DNA from: Pseudomonas sp. Leaf48
GTDB lineage: Bacteria; Pseudomonadota; Gammaproteobacteria; Pseudomonadales; Pseudomonadaceae
DNA length: 64,000 bases
NCBI RefSeq assembly: GCF_001421885.1
Contig: NZ_LMLH01000001.1
Span: forward strand, 125,151 to 189,150
Reading direction: 5' to 3'
Shown here: positions 30,812 to 40,630 of the stretch, piece after piece
Position numbering within the stretch: position 1 is the stretch's first letter
Layout: every line of letters starts with the position of its first letter
The notes under the pieces: model-generated
Told to the model about the DNA's origin: nothing
Database searches by the model: none
The model's input: the letters and a program-made list of their open reading frames with translations, nothing else
Made by a program: the position numbers and the translations under genes

Positions 30812-31843
30812 ATGAAGATGTTGAAATCCACCCTGGCTATCGTGACTGCTGCTGCAGTACTCGGTGTCAGCGGGTTCGCTCAGGCGGGCGCAACCCTGGA
30901 TGCAGTGCAGAAAAAAGGTTTCGTACAGTGTGGCGTCAGTGATGGTCTGCCAGGCTTTTCGGTTCCGGATGCTACCGGCAAGATCGTTGGTATCGATGCT
31001 GACTACTGCCGTGCTGTAGCGGCTGCCGTTTTCGGTGACGCGACCAAGGTCAAATTCAGTCAGTTGAACGCCAAGGAGCGCTTCACCGCGCTGCAATCTG
31101 GCGAAATCGACATCCTCTCGCGCAACACCACCATGACCAGTTCCCGTGACGCGGGCATGGGCCTGAAGTTTCCTGGCTTCATTACTTACTACGACGGCAT
31201 CGGCTTCCTGGTTAACAACAAACTGGGCGTGAAGAGTGCCAAGGAACTGGATGGCGCGACCATCTGCATCCAGGCCGGTACCACCACCGAACTGAACGTG
31301 TCCGACTACTTCCGCGGTAACGGTCTGAAATACACCCCGATCACCTTCGACACCTCCGACGAAAGCGCCAAGTCGCTGGAATCCGGTCGTTGCGACGTGC
31401 TGACCTCCGACAAGTCCCAACTGTTCGCCCAGCGCAGCAAGCTGGCTGCGCCGAAGGACTACGTGGTTCTGCCGGAAACCATTTCCAAGGAGCCTCTGGG
31501 CCCGGTCGTGCGTAATGGCGACGACGAGTGGCTGGCCATCGTGCGCTGGACTGGCTACGCCATGCTCAACGCTGAAGAAGCCGGCATCACTTCGAAGAAC
31601 GTCGAAGCTGAAGCCAAAGGCACCAAGAACCCTGACGTTGCCCGTCTGCTGGGTACCGACGGTGAGTACGGCAAAGACCTGAAAGTGAAGAAAGACTGGG
31701 TCGTGCAGATCGTCAAGCAAGTCGGCAACTATGGCGAAGTGTTCGAGAAGAACCTCGGCAAGAGCACCCCTCTGGAAATCGACCGCGGGCTGAACGCCTT
31801 GTGGAACGCTGGCGGCATTCAATACGCACCACCAGTGCGCTGA
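30812..31843 (+). CDS. aapJ: AapJ, amino-acid ABC transporter periplasmic binding protein
   Basis: Solute receptor of the broad-range L-amino acid importer. It has a signal peptide (cleaved after AQA near residue 25) and a 343-residue SBP family 3 fold, larger than usual as in the Aap group (VQCGVSDGLPGFS, RTGYAMLNAEE-type segment, EFxxTP end). GGAGG lies 5 bases before the ATG. A perfect 12-bp hairpin follows the gene, before aapQ. Confidence 0.95.
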   Translation: MKMLKSTLAIVTAAAVLGVSGFAQAGATLDAVQKKGFVQCGVSDGLPGFSVPDATGKIVGIDADYCRAVAAAVFGDATKVKFSQLNAKERFTALQSGEIDILSRNTTMTSSRDAGMGLKFPGFITYYDGIGFLVNNKLGVKSAKELDGATICIQAGTTTELNVSDYFRGNGLKYTPITFDTSDESAKSLESGRCDVLTSDKSQLFAQRSKLAAPKDYVVLPETISKEPLGPVVRNGDDEWLAIVRWTGYAMLNAEEAGITSKNVEAEAKGTKNPDVARLLGTDGEYGKDLKVKKDWVVQIVKQVGNYGEVFEKNLGKSTPLEIDRGLNALWNAGGIQYAPPVR

Positions 31844-31850
31844 TGGTTCT

Positions 31851-31879
31851 ATCACCCGGTGGGCCAACCACCGGGTGAT
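31851..31879 (+). promoter_or_regulatory. intercistronic hairpin between aapJ and aapQ
   Basis: ATCACCCGGTGG pairs perfectly with CCACCGGGTGAT across a 5-base loop, without a following T-run. Such stems after binding-protein genes are known to protect the upstream mRNA and keep the receptor in excess over the permease. Confidence 0.75.
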
Positions 31880-31908
31880 GTTCTGTTCCATTATTTGCGG
31901 GGCACTTC

Positions 31909-33090
31909 ATGCAAAATTCAATCGGCGCACCAAAGCAGAGGCTCAGCCTCAGCGATCCACGAGTGCGTGCGTGGGTATTTCAGATCATCACCATTGTGGC
32001 GGTGGTCTCATTAGGCTGGTTTCTGTTCGATAACACGCAAACCAACCTTCAGCACCGGGGCATTACTTCCGGTTTCGACTTTCTTGAGCGCAGTGCCGGT
32101 TTCGGCATCGCCCAGCACCTGATCGACTACACCGAAGCGGACAGCTATGCCCGGGTGTTTGTCATCGGCCTGCTCAACACCCTGCTGGTGACCTTCATCG
32201 GCGTGATCCTGGCAACCATCCTCGGTTTCATCGTCGGTGTGGCACGCCTGTCGAAGAACTGGATCATCGCCAAACTGGCGACCGTGTACGTGGAGGTTTT
32301 CCGTAACATTCCACCACTGCTGCAGATCCTGTTCTGGTACTTCGCAGTGTTCCTGACCATGCCGGGGCCGCGCAACAGCCACAATTTCGGCGATACCTTC
32401 TTTGTCAGCAGCCGCGGCCTGAACATGCCCGCAGCGTTGGCGGCGGATGGTTTCTGGCCGTTCGTGGTCAGCGTTGTCGTGGCCATCGTCGCCATCGTGC
32501 TGATGAGCCGCTGGGCGAACAAACGCTTTGAAGCGACGGGCGTGCCGTTCCACAAGTTCTGGGTCGGCCTGGCCCTGTTCCTGGTGATCCCGGCGCTGTG
32601 TGCGTTGATTTTCGGCGCTCCAGTGCACTGGGAAATGCCGGAGCTCAAGGGCTTCAACTTCGTGGGTGGCTGGGTACTGATCCCGGAACTGCTGGCCTTG
32701 ACCCTGGCCCTGACGGTGTACACCGCAGCGTTCATCGCCGAGATCGTGCGTTCGGGCATCAAGTCGGTCAGCCATGGCCAGACCGAAGCGGCCCACTCGC
32801 TCGGCCTGCGCAACGGTCCGACCCTGCGCAAGGTGATCATCCCGCAAGCCCTGCGCGTGATCATTCCACCGCTGACCAGCCAGTACCTGAACCTGGCGAA
32901 GAACTCCTCGCTGGCGGCTGGTATCGGTTATCCGGAAATGGTCTCGTTGTTTGCCGGTACGGTGCTGAACCAGACCGGGCAGGCGATCGAGGTGATTGCG
33001 ATCACCATGAGCGTGTACCTGGCGATCAGTATCAGCATTTCCCTGCTGATGAACTGGTACAACAAGCGCATTGCGCTGATCGAGCGGTAA
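31909..33090 (+). CDS. aapQ: AapQ, amino-acid ABC transporter permease
   Basis: Inner-membrane permease of 393 residues with a long N-terminal region and the EAA loop (EAAHSLGLRNGPTLRKVIIPQALR) that docks to the ATPase. It has about eight hydrophobic segments, as in the Aap/BztB family. It is followed by aapM after 10 bp. Confidence 0.95.
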   Translation: MQNSIGAPKQRLSLSDPRVRAWVFQIITIVAVVSLGWFLFDNTQTNLQHRGITSGFDFLERSAGFGIAQHLIDYTEADSYARVFVIGLLNTLLVTFIGVILATILGFIVGVARLSKNWIIAKLATVYVEVFRNIPPLLQILFWYFAVFLTMPGPRNSHNFGDTFFVSSRGLNMPAALAADGFWPFVVSVVVAIVAIVLMSRWANKRFEATGVPFHKFWVGLALFLVIPALCALIFGAPVHWEMPELKGFNFVGGWVLIPELLALTLALTVYTAAFIAEIVRSGIKSVSHGQTEAAHSLGLRNGPTLRKVIIPQALRVIIPPLTSQYLNLAKNSSLAAGIGYPEMVSLFAGTVLNQTGQAIEVIAITMSVYLAISISISLLMNWYNKRIALIER

Positions 33091-33100
33091 GGAAAAGCGC

Positions 33101-34198
33101 ATGACGACTCATACTTTCAAACCTGACATGCCGCCACCGAACCGCAGCATCGGTGTCGTGGCGTGGATGCGCGCGAACATGTTCTCCAGCTGGCTCAACA
33201 CCCTGTTGACCCTGTTTGCGTTCTACCTGATCTACCTGGTTGTACCGCCGATCCTGCAATGGGCGATCCTCGACGCCAACTGGGTTGGCACCAGCCAGGC
33301 CGACTGCACCAAGGATGGCGCCTGCTGGGTGTTTATCCAGCAGCGCTTCGGCCAGTTCATGTACGGCTACTACCCGCCGGAACTGCGCTGGCGTGTGGAC
33401 CTGACCGTGTGGCTGGCGGTCATCGGCGTGGCACCGCTGTTCATCTCGCGCTTTCGCCATAAGGCCGTGTATGGCCTGAGCTTCCTGGTGCTGTACCCGA
33501 TCATTGCCTGGTGCCTGCTGCACGGCGGCGTGTTCGGCATGACCCAGGTGGCGACCAGCCAATGGGGCGGCCTGATGCTGACCTTGGTGATTGCCACCGT
33601 CGGCATTGCCGGTGCGTTGCCGCTGGGGATTGTCCTGGCACTGGGCCGTCGTTCGAACATGCCGGCGATTCGTGTGGTCTGCGTGACCTTCATCGAATTC
33701 TGGCGCGGCGTGCCATTGATCACGGTGCTGTTCATGTCTTCGGTAATGCTGCCGTTGTTCCTGCCCGAAGGCATGAACTTCGACAAGCTGCTGCGAGCGC
33801 TGATCGGTGTGATCCTGTTCCAGTCGGCCTATGTGGCCGAAGTGGTGCGCGGCGGTCTGCAAGCGATCCCTAAAGGTCAGTACGAAGCGGCTGCGGCGAT
33901 GGGGCTGGGTTACTGGCGCAGCATGGGCCTGGTGATTCTGCCGCAAGCCCTGAAGCTGGTAATTCCTGGCATCGTCAACACCTTCATTGCGCTGTTCAAG
34001 GACACGAGCCTGGTGATCATCATCGGCCTGTTCGACCTGCTCAACAGCGTCAAGCAAGCCGCCGCCGATCCGAAATGGCTGGGTATGGCCACTGAAGGCT
34101 ATGTGTTCGCGGCCCTGGTGTTCTGGATTTTCTGTTTTGGTATGTCGCGCTATTCCATGCATCTGGAACGCAAGCTCGACACTGGCCACAAGCGTTAG
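33101..34198 (+). CDS. aapM: AapM, amino-acid ABC transporter permease
   Basis: Second permease subunit, 365 residues. It has several hydrophobic helices and the EAA loop (YEAAAAMGLGYWRSMGLVILPQAL). A large N-terminal insertion with periplasmic cysteines (QADCTKDGACW) precedes the conserved core, typical of AapM/BztC. It lies 12 bp before aapP. Confidence 0.95.
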   Translation: MTTHTFKPDMPPPNRSIGVVAWMRANMFSSWLNTLLTLFAFYLIYLVVPPILQWAILDANWVGTSQADCTKDGACWVFIQQRFGQFMYGYYPPELRWRVDLTVWLAVIGVAPLFISRFRHKAVYGLSFLVLYPIIAWCLLHGGVFGMTQVATSQWGGLMLTLVIATVGIAGALPLGIVLALGRRSNMPAIRVVCVTFIEFWRGVPLITVLFMSSVMLPLFLPEGMNFDKLLRALIGVILFQSAYVAEVVRGGLQAIPKGQYEAAAAMGLGYWRSMGLVILPQALKLVIPGIVNTFIALFKDTSLVIIIGLFDLLNSVKQAAADPKWLGMATEGYVFAALVFWIFCFGMSRYSMHLERKLDTGHKR

Positions 34199-34210
34199 GA
34201 GTTCTCTGTA

Positions 34211-34975
34211 ATGAGCGAAGCAATCAAACAGCCTGTGAGCCCTGAAGGCATTATTCAGATGCAGGGCGTCAACAAGTGGTACGGCCAGTTCCATGTGTTG
34301 AAAGACATCAACCTCAACGTCAAGCAGGGTGAGCGTATCGTCCTGTGCGGTCCGTCGGGCTCTGGCAAATCCACCACCATCCGCTGCCTCAACCGTCTGG
34401 AAGAGCATCAGCAGGGCCGCATCGTGGTCGATGGCGTGGAGCTGACCAACGACCTCAAGCAGATCGAAGCGATCCGCCGTGAAGTCGGCATGGTGTTCCA
34501 GCACTTCAACCTGTTCCCGCACCTGACCATCTTGCAGAACTGCACCCTGGCGCCGATGTGGGTACGCAAGATGCCCAAGCGCAAGGCCGAGGAAATCGCC
34601 ATGCACTACCTGGAACGCGTACGCATTCCGGAGCAGGCGCACAAGTACCCGGGGCAACTGTCCGGTGGTCAGCAACAGCGTGTGGCGATTGCCCGTGCGC
34701 TGTGCATGAAGCCGAAAATCATGCTGTTCGACGAACCGACTTCGGCACTCGACCCGGAGATGGTGAAAGAGGTACTGGACACCATGATCGGCCTGGCCGA
34801 AGACGGTATGACCATGCTCTGTGTAACCCACGAAATGGGCTTCGCCCGCACCGTGGCCAACCGCGTGATCTTCATGGATAAGGGCGAAATCGTCGAACAG
34901 GCTGCGCCGAACGACTTCTTCGACAACCCGCAGAACGACCGCACCAAGCTGTTCCTGAGCCAGATCCTGCATTGA
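34211..34975 (+). CDS. aapP: AapP, amino-acid ABC transporter ATP-binding protein
   Basis: 254-residue ATPase energising AapJQM. Walker A is GPSGSGKST, the signature LSGGQQQR, Walker [14 protein letters not shown], and the H-loop sits in CVTHEMGF. It ends the operon at a terminator. Confidence 0.96.
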   Translation: MSEAIKQPVSPEGIIQMQGVNKWYGQFHVLKDINLNVKQGERIVLCGPSGSGKSTTIRCLNRLEEHQQGRIVVDGVELTNDLKQIEAIRREVGMVFQHFNLFPHLTILQNCTLAPMWVRKMPKRKAEEIAMHYLERVRIPEQAHKYPGQLSGGQQQRVAIARALCMKPKIMLFDEPTSALDPEMVKEVLDTMIGLAEDGMTMLCVTHEMGFARTVANRVIFMDKGEIVEQAAPNDFFDNPQNDRTKLFLSQILH

Positions 34976-34996
34976 TCTGATTCAAGCGTGGAAATG

Positions 34997-35026
34997 AACC
35001 CGGACTTGTTCCGGGTTTATTTTTTT
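34997..35026 (+). terminator. rho-independent terminator after aapP
   Basis: AACCCGGA pairs with TCCGGGTT, followed by TATTTTTTT. Confidence 0.9.
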
Positions 35027-35052
35027 GTGCCAAAAAACACTGAAAATCAACC

Positions 35053-35140
35053 GTGGGAGCGGGCTTGCTCGCGAAAGCGCTGGATCAGTCGAAATCATCG
35101 TTGGATGTCAAACTGCTTTCGCGAGCAAGCCCGCTCCCAC
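35053..35140. repeat. REP pair after aapJQMP
   Basis: Inverted REP cores just downstream of the aap terminator enclose about 40 bases. Confidence 0.9.
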
Positions 35141-35257
35141 AGGATTTGTGGTCGACAGGTCCACTGTCGACACAAAACGTGTGCGGTTGCCCTCCAGTTC
35201 AATGTTGACTAACATGTCAGGAAATTCATCCTATGATTGGATGAAAGGGTGAATCCA

Positions 35258-35917
35258 ATGTCAGTCATTTCTCCATTAGTTAAACGATCCTTGGTTGATC
35301 AAGCGCTGGATCAGTTGCGTCAACGCATCAACCAAGGCGTGTGGGTGGTGGGGCAGCGCTTACCCACCGAACCCGAGTTGTCCGCAGAACTGGGCATCAG
35401 CCGCAACACCGTGCGTGAAGCCATGCGGGTGTTGGCGTTTTCCGGGTTGATCGAGATACGTCAGGGCGACGGCAGTTACCTGCGAGCGGTGGTTGATCCG
35501 CTGGATACGCTGAAAGCCTTGTCCCGCTGTTCCCACGAGCAGGCTCGGGAAACCCGGCACATTCTTGAGGTCGAAGCCATTGGCCTGGCGGCGTTGCGAC
35601 GCACCGATGAAGATCTGCTGGCCTTGCGCGAGGCACTGGGTGTCAGTGGCAGTCACTATCACGGCGACCTCGACACCTACATCGCTTGCGATCTGGTGTT
35701 CCACCGCCGTCTGGTGGACGCCGCGCACAATCCGACCCTCAGCGAGTTGTATTGCTACTTTTCCAGCGTCGTCGGCGCGCAGTTGCGCCAGACCTTGAAC
35801 GTCACGCCCCGACGCCAGGAAGTGTTCGACCTGCATATCGAGTTGCTCGACGCCGTCGAACAACGCGATCCGGAGCGGGCCAAAGCCCTGTCGAGGCGGT
35901 TGATCAATGAACCTTGA
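35258..35917 (+). CDS. GntR-family (FadR/FCD type) transcriptional regulator
   Basis: The protein has an N-terminal winged helix (LPTEPELSAELGISRNTVREAMRVL, with the preceding basic helix) and a C-terminal FCD ligand domain carrying the metal-binding pattern D..FH in CDLVFHRRL and a later His in FDLHIELLDA. The ATG at 35258 follows AAAGGG; an upstream TTG is less likely. Length is 219 residues. Its end overlaps the next gene, an MFS transporter, by 11 bp, so it probably controls that transporter's substrate response. Confidence 0.9.
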   Translation: MSVISPLVKRSLVDQALDQLRQRINQGVWVVGQRLPTEPELSAELGISRNTVREAMRVLAFSGLIEIRQGDGSYLRAVVDPLDTLKALSRCSHEQARETRHILEVEAIGLAALRRTDEDLLALREALGVSGSHYHGDLDTYIACDLVFHRRLVDAAHNPTLSELYCYFSSVVGAQLRQTLNVTPRRQEVFDLHIELLDAVEQRDPERAKALSRRLINEP

Positions 35918-37214
35918 AAACGAGAACACCATGCCGAGCAATTCAGGCAACACCGCTCAACCCAAGCGCACCGCAGAGCTCGAAGAGCTGCTGATCGACG
36001 CCGAGGTCGATGACGAACAGGTCCAGCCGGCTCAGCCGCTGCTGCGCCGGCCGTGGCTGTTGCTGCTCGGGCTGATTCTGGTGGCGCTGAACCTGCGCCC
36101 GGCGCTGTCGAGCATGGCGCCGATGCTCAGCGAAGTTTCCAGGTCCCTCGGCCTGTCGGCATCCCAGGCCGGTTTGCTGACGACCTTGCCGGTACTCTGC
36201 CTGGGTCTGTTCGCGCCATTGGCACCGGTGCTGGCAAGGCGTTTTGGTGCCGAGCGGGTGGTGTTGGGGATTCTCCTGACGTTGGCCGGTGGAATCATCC
36301 TGCGCAGTTCGTTCGGTGAAATCGGCCTGTTTGCCGGCAGCGTGTTGGCGGGGGCGAGCATTGGTGTGATCGGCGTGCTGCTGCCAGGCATCGTCAAGCG
36401 TGACTTCCCCAAGCAGGCCGGGACCATGACCGGCGTCTACACCATGGCCCTGTGCCTGGGCGCCGCGATGGCTGCCGGCGCAACGGTGCCGCTGAGCGAG
36501 CATTTCGACAAGAGCTGGGCCATGGGCCTGGGCTTCTGGGTGATTCCGGCGTTGGCGGCGGCGATTTTCTGGCTGCCGCAAGTTGGCCAGAAGCACGGCG
36601 CGCATCACGTCGCCTACCGGGTGCGTGGTCTGTTGCGTGACCCGCTGGCCTGGCAGGTGACGTTTTACATGGGCCTGCAATCGTCCCTGGCCTACATCGT
36701 ATTTGGCTGGTTGCCCTCGATCCTGATCGGGCGCGGCCTGACGCCGACCCAGGCCGGGCTGGTGTTGTCGGGCTCGGTGATCGTGCAACTGGTCAGCTCA
36801 CTGGCCGCACCGTGGCTGGCCACGCGCGGCAAGGACCAGCGCCTGGCCATTGTGATCGTCATGGCGTTGACCCTCGGCGGCCTGTTCGGTTGCCTGTATG
36901 CACCGATCGAAGGATTGTGGGGCTGGGCCATTGTGCTCGGGCTGGGGCAGGGCGCCACGTTCAGCCTGGCGTTGACCCTGATCGTGCTGCGCTCGCGCGA
37001 TTCCCACGTGGCGGCAAACCTGTCGAGCATGGCCCAGGGCTTCGGCTATACCCTGGCGTCCATGGGGCCGTTCGCGGTCGGTATCGTGCATGACTGGACC
37101 GGTGGCTGGACGGCCGTGGGCTGGATCTTCGGCGTGATCGGCCTCGGCGCGATCCTCGCCGGTCTCGGTGCGGGGCGATCGTTGTACGTTCAGGTGGAAA
37201 GCGAAAAGATCTGA
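35907..37214 (+). CDS. CynX/NimT-family MFS transporter
   Basis: 12-helix transporter of 435 residues. The conserved NLRPALSSMAPML opening of the first helix is typical of the CynX/NimT (cyanate / 2-nitroimidazole) group, followed by LPVLCLGLFAPLAP. About 45 polar residues precede helix 1 and may be partly untranslated if a later Met (residue 9) is used. It overlaps the GntR regulator gene, so the two are co-transcribed. The substrate is unknown. Confidence 0.88.
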   Translation: MNLENENTMPSNSGNTAQPKRTAELEELLIDAEVDDEQVQPAQPLLRRPWLLLLGLILVALNLRPALSSMAPMLSEVSRSLGLSASQAGLLTTLPVLCLGLFAPLAPVLARRFGAERVVLGILLTLAGGIILRSSFGEIGLFAGSVLAGASIGVIGVLLPGIVKRDFPKQAGTMTGVYTMALCLGAAMAAGATVPLSEHFDKSWAMGLGFWVIPALAAAIFWLPQVGQKHGAHHVAYRVRGLLRDPLAWQVTFYMGLQSSLAYIVFGWLPSILIGRGLTPTQAGLVLSGSVIVQLVSSLAAPWLATRGKDQRLAIVIVMALTLGGLFGCLYAPIEGLWGWAIVLGLGQGATFSLALTLIVLRSRDSHVAANLSSMAQGFGYTLASMGPFAVGIVHDWTGGWTAVGWIFGVIGLGAILAGLGAGRSLYVQVESEKI

Positions 37215-37270
37215 TTCCCGCACACTGTCGGTATTCGGTTCACGAATGCCGATAGTGCACAGTGCATTTG

Positions 37271-37299
37271 TTGACTATGGTGCAGGCAATCCTTATTAA
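37271..37299 (+). promoter_or_regulatory. sigma-70 promoter for the NTF2-like gene
   Basis: TTGACT (37271-37276), a 17-base spacer and TATTAA (37294-37299) lie just before the gene start. The position also argues against using in-frame starts upstream of 37316. Confidence 0.55.
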
Positions 37300-37315
37300 C
37301 GCTTGGACCCTGCCC

Positions 37316-37786
37316 ATGACTGACGCCCATAACGCACTGATCACCCGGTTCTACGAGGCCTTCCAGCGCCTGGACGCCGAGGCCATGGGTGCCTGCTATA
37401 CCGATGACGTAGTGTTCAGTGATCCGGCGTTCGGCGAACTGCGCGGGCGGGATGCCGGTGACATGTGGCGCATGCTCACCACGCGCGCCAGGGATTTCTC
37501 TCTCACCTTCGATAACGTCCGCGCCGACGAACGCGCGGGTAGCGCCCATTGGGTGGCGACCTATCTGTTCAGCCAGACTGGCAATACCGTGGTCAACGAT
37601 ATCCAGGCGCGTTTCGTTTTCCGCGACGGCAAGATCTGCGAGCATCACGACAGCTTTGACCTGTGGGCCTGGTCGCGTCAGGCACTGGGTTTCAAAGGGC
37701 TTTTGCTGGGCTGGACGCCCCTGGTGAGAAACGCTGTTCGTGCCCAGGCATTGAAGGGGCTGAAGGCATTCCAGGCCAGTCGCTGA
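37316..37786 (+). CDS. NTF2-like (SnoaL) domain protein
   Basis: 156-residue single-domain protein of the nuclear transport factor 2 fold: an N-terminal helix pair (ALITRFYEAFQRLDAEAMGACYTDDVVFSDP) and curved strands ending FRDGKICEHHDSFDLWAW. Members are ketosteroid-isomerase-like or binding proteins; the specific role is unknown. The ATG at 37316 (MTDAHN) is chosen because the upstream in-frame starts fall inside the promoter. Confidence 0.8.
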   Translation: MTDAHNALITRFYEAFQRLDAEAMGACYTDDVVFSDPAFGELRGRDAGDMWRMLTTRARDFSLTFDNVRADERAGSAHWVATYLFSQTGNTVVNDIQARFVFRDGKICEHHDSFDLWAWSRQALGFKGLLLGWTPLVRNAVRAQALKGLKAFQASR

Positions 37787-37825
37787 TAAGATCGCGGCTT
37801 GTCCTTTTCAAGCCTTGATCGTCAC

Positions 37826-38143
37826 GTGAGCAGCCCGAGCCAATCCCCTGTCATTGCCGCCGAACCGACACCGGTCAGCAAACCCTGGTTTGTCTATCTT
37901 GTGCGCGCCGCCAATGGCTCGCTCTACTGCGGGATCAGCGATGATCCCGTGCGCCGCTTCGCCAAGCATCAAAGTGGCAAGGGCGCGCGGTTCTTTCTTT
38001 CCAGCCCGGCCATGGCGCTGGTCTACACCGAAGCCTGTCGCGATAAAAGCGAAGCCCTGCGTCAGGAACGCTTGATCAAGAAACTCAGGAAAAGCGCCAA
38101 GGAGTGCCTGGTGGCCAGCGCTGCCAGCGCCTTATCAATCTGA
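37826..38143 (+). CDS. GIY-YIG domain protein (YhbQ-like)
   Basis: About 105 residues with a GIY-YIG nuclease domain: [17 protein letters not shown] (the GIY and YIG positions degenerate to VYL and YCGI), then [14 protein letters not shown] and the Glu-containing helix [13 protein letters not shown]. The start is uncertain: GTG at 37826 or TTG at 37799, neither with a clear ribosome site. It lies 40 bp after the NTF2-like gene. Confidence 0.8.
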   Translation: MSSPSQSPVIAAEPTPVSKPWFVYLVRAANGSLYCGISDDPVRRFAKHQSGKGARFFLSSPAMALVYTEACRDKSEALRQERLIKKLRKSAKECLVASAASALSI

Positions 38144-38231
38144 TTGATCAGTTGCCATCAGGCAGATCTGTAGGCTGCTATCCGATTGCGCGCTAAGCTG
38201 CTGCTTCCTTATCAGTGCGGCGGAGCCGAGC

Positions 38232-39167
38232 ATGTCCGAGTTGATTCTTCATCATTACCCGACGTCCCCCTTCGCCGAAAAGGCCCGCCTGCTGCTGGGC
38301 TTCAAAGGCTTGTCCTGGCGCTCGGTGAAGATCTCGCCGGTAATGCCCAAGCCCGATCTCACGGCTCTCACCGGCGGCTATCGTAAAACCCCGGTGCTGC
38401 AGATCGGCGCGGATATTTATTGCGACACCGCGTTGATCGCCCGTCGCCTGGAGCAGGAAAAAGCCCTGCCGGCATTCTTCCCCGAAGGTCAGGAAATGAT
38501 CGCCGCCAGTTTCGCCACCTGGGCCGATTCGGTGGTGTTCCAGCATGCGGTCAGCCTGGTGTTCCAGCCGGAATCGATCGCGGTGCGCTTCGCCAGTTTG
38601 CCGCCGGAAGCGATCAAGGGATTCATCGCTGACCGTGCCGGTTTGTTCAGTGGCGGCAGCGCGACCCGATTGTCCGCCGAGCAGGCCAGGCATCAGTGGC
38701 CGACGATCATGACGCGCCTTGAGCAGCAGCTGCAGCGCGAAGAGGGTGATTATCTGTTCGGTGAGCCGTCGATTGCCGACTTCGCCCTGGCTCACTCGTT
38801 GTGGTTCCTCAAGGCGACGCCTGTGACCTCGCCGCTTGTGGATAACTATCCGGCGGTTGCGGCCTGGTTGGTGCGTGTGCTGGGCTTTGGTCATGGGGCG
38901 TCGAGCGAGATGACCTCGAAAGAAGCGCTGGACGTTGCCCGCAACGCTACGCCGGCAGCTTTGCCGGACGAGTCGTTCGAAGATCCGAATGGTTTCACCG
39001 CAGGCCAGCAGGTGGTGATTGCCGCGATCGATTATGGTGTCGATCCGGTGGCCGGTGAGTTGTTGTTTGCTGGCAGCGAGGAATTGATCCTGCGTCGGGA
39101 AGACGAACGTGGCGGCGTCGTGCATGTGCACTTCCCGCGGTTCGGTTTCCGTATCGAGGCTTGCTGA
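38232..39167 (+). CDS. glutathione S-transferase family protein
   Basis: 311 residues: an N-terminal thioredoxin-fold GST domain (LHHYPTSPFAEKARLLLGF, YRKTPVLQIGADIYCD with the cis-Pro) and a helical C-terminal domain (GDYLFGEPSIADFALAH), then about 80 extra residues that are mostly beta. The longer C-terminus resembles a subgroup of GST-like proteins. Substrate unknown. Confidence 0.88.
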   Translation: MSELILHHYPTSPFAEKARLLLGFKGLSWRSVKISPVMPKPDLTALTGGYRKTPVLQIGADIYCDTALIARRLEQEKALPAFFPEGQEMIAASFATWADSVVFQHAVSLVFQPESIAVRFASLPPEAIKGFIADRAGLFSGGSATRLSAEQARHQWPTIMTRLEQQLQREEGDYLFGEPSIADFALAHSLWFLKATPVTSPLVDNYPAVAAWLVRVLGFGHGASSEMTSKEALDVARNATPAALPDESFEDPNGFTAGQQVVIAAIDYGVDPVAGELLFAGSEELILRREDERGGVVHVHFPRFGFRIEAC

Positions 39168-39172
39168 TCAAC

Positions 39173-39272
39173 TGTAGGAGCGAGCATGCTCGCGATGGTC
39201 GTGAACGATAACGCGTGAATCCAGATACCCAACGGGGTTCTCCGGTTTTTCGCGAGAGTGCTCGCTCCTACA
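39173..39272. repeat. REP-like pair, TGTAGGAGCGAGCATGCTCG type
   Basis: Inverted arms TGTAGGAGCGAGCATGCTCG and its near-complement ending CTCGCTCCTACA lie between the convergent GST and glutaredoxin genes. This is a second sequence type of REP. Confidence 0.8.
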
Positions 39273-39275
39273 GGA

Positions 39276-39626
39276 TCATTTCAAAGCGGCGAGGATCGCA
39301 TCCGGGTCGTAGCCGCGAATCAAGGTCCCGTTCACGTCGATGATCGGAATCCCGCCGCCGCCCAAGGCCTCGTAGTTCTTGCGAGCCACGGCATCCTTCT
39401 CGATATCGACTTCCTTGTAGGGAATGCCTTTCTGATCGAGAAAGCGCCTGGTCAATTTGCAGTAACCACACCACTCAGTGGCGTAGAGCACCACGTTGGC
39501 CCTGGCCTGGGTCTGCTCCGACACCACCTGCGCCGGATTGAACACCCGCTCGATCTTGCCCCAGTTCTGATAAACCACGACCACCAGCAGGATCAGCAGG
39601 ACTTTCTTCAGTACACCGCCGAGCAT
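39276..39626 (-). CDS. membrane-anchored glutaredoxin-like protein
   Basis: 116 residues: an N-terminal transmembrane anchor (LLILLVVVV), a short linker and a glutaredoxin domain with redox motif CGYC and the cis-Pro segment GGGIPIIDV. The orientation suggests a periplasmic or membrane-face thiol function. It overlaps the ndpA stop (TGATG), so the two genes are translationally coupled. Confidence 0.88.
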   Translation of the reverse strand: MLGGVLKKVLLILLVVVVYQNWGKIERVFNPAQVVSEQTQARANVVLYATEWCGYCKLTRRFLDQKGIPYKEVDIEKDAVARKNYEALGGGGIPIIDVNGTLIRGYDPDAILAALK

Positions 39627-40630
39627 CAGTTGCGTCGCTTGAGCTGGTCGGTGAGCGAAGTCGGCAGGCCCTTGATGACCAGGGTGCCGGCCTCTTCGTC
39701 GTACTCGATCTTCGAGCCCAGCAGGTGCGCTTCGAAGCTGATCGACAGGCCTTCGGCGCGCCCGGTGAAGCGGCGGAACTGGTTCAGGGTGCGTTTGTCG
39801 GCCGGGATCTCCGGCGACAGGCCGTAGTCTTTGTTGCGGATGTGATCGTAGAAAGCTTTCGGGCGCTCTTCGTCGATCAGCTCCGACAGCTCCTCCAGGC
39901 CCATGGGCTCGCCGAGCTTGGCCTGGCTGCTGGCGTAGTCCACCAGGGTCTTGGTTTTTTCACGGGCATCGTCTTCAGGCAGGTCTTCGCTTTCAACGAA
40001 GTCGCTGAAGGCTTTGAGCAAGGTGCGGGTTTCGCCCGGGCCGTCGACGCCTTCCTGGCAGCCGATGAAGTCGCGGAAATACTCCGATACCTTTTTGCCG
40101 TTCTTGCCTTTGATGAAGGAGATGTACTGCTTCGACTGTTTGTTGTTCTGCCACTCGGAGATGTTGATCCGCGCCGCCAGGTGCAACTGACCCAGGTCCA
40201 GGTGCCGGGACGGGGTCACGTCCAGTTGGTCGGTCACGGCCACGCCTTCGCTGTGATGCAGCAGGGCGATGGCCAGGTAATCGGTCATGCCTTGTTGATA
40301 GTGAGCGAACAGCACGTGACCGCCCACCGAGAGGTTGGACTCTTCCATCAGTTTCTGCAGGTGTTCCACCGCCACCCGGCTGAATGCTGTGAAATCCTTG
40401 CCGCCCTCCAGGTACTCCTTCAGCCAGCCGCTGAACGGGTGCGCCCCGGACTCGGCATGGAACAATCCCCAGGCCTTGCCTTGTTTGGCGTTGTAGCTCT
40501 CGTTGAGGTCGGCAAGCATATTCTCGATGGCGCTCGACTCGGCGAGTTCAGAGTCGCGAGCGTGTAGAACTGCTGGTGTGCCGTCGGGTTTTTTGTCGAT
40601 CAGGTGGACGATGCAATGGCGGATCGGCAT
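39626..40630 (-). CDS. ndpA: NdpA/YejK, nucleoid-associated protein
   Basis: 334-residue nucleoid-associated protein of the YejK/37 kDa family ([17 protein letters not shown] start, [22 protein letters not shown], end LTDQLKRRN). The Met at 40630 gives the family N-terminus; an in-frame Met 11 codons earlier is not needed. It is divergent from the HU gene, another nucleoid protein. Confidence 0.9.
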   Translation of the reverse strand: MPIRHCIVHLIDKKPDGTPAVLHARDSELAESSAIENMLADLNESYNAKQGKAWGLFHAESGAHPFSGWLKEYLEGGKDFTAFSRVAVEHLQKLMEESNLSVGGHVLFAHYQQGMTDYLAIALLHHSEGVAVTDQLDVTPSRHLDLGQLHLAARINISEWQNNKQSKQYISFIKGKNGKKVSEYFRDFIGCQEGVDGPGETRTLLKAFSDFVESEDLPEDDAREKTKTLVDYASSQAKLGEPMGLEELSELIDEERPKAFYDHIRNKDYGLSPEIPADKRTLNQFRRFTGRAEGLSISFEAHLLGSKIEYDEEAGTLVIKGLPTSLTDQLKRRN

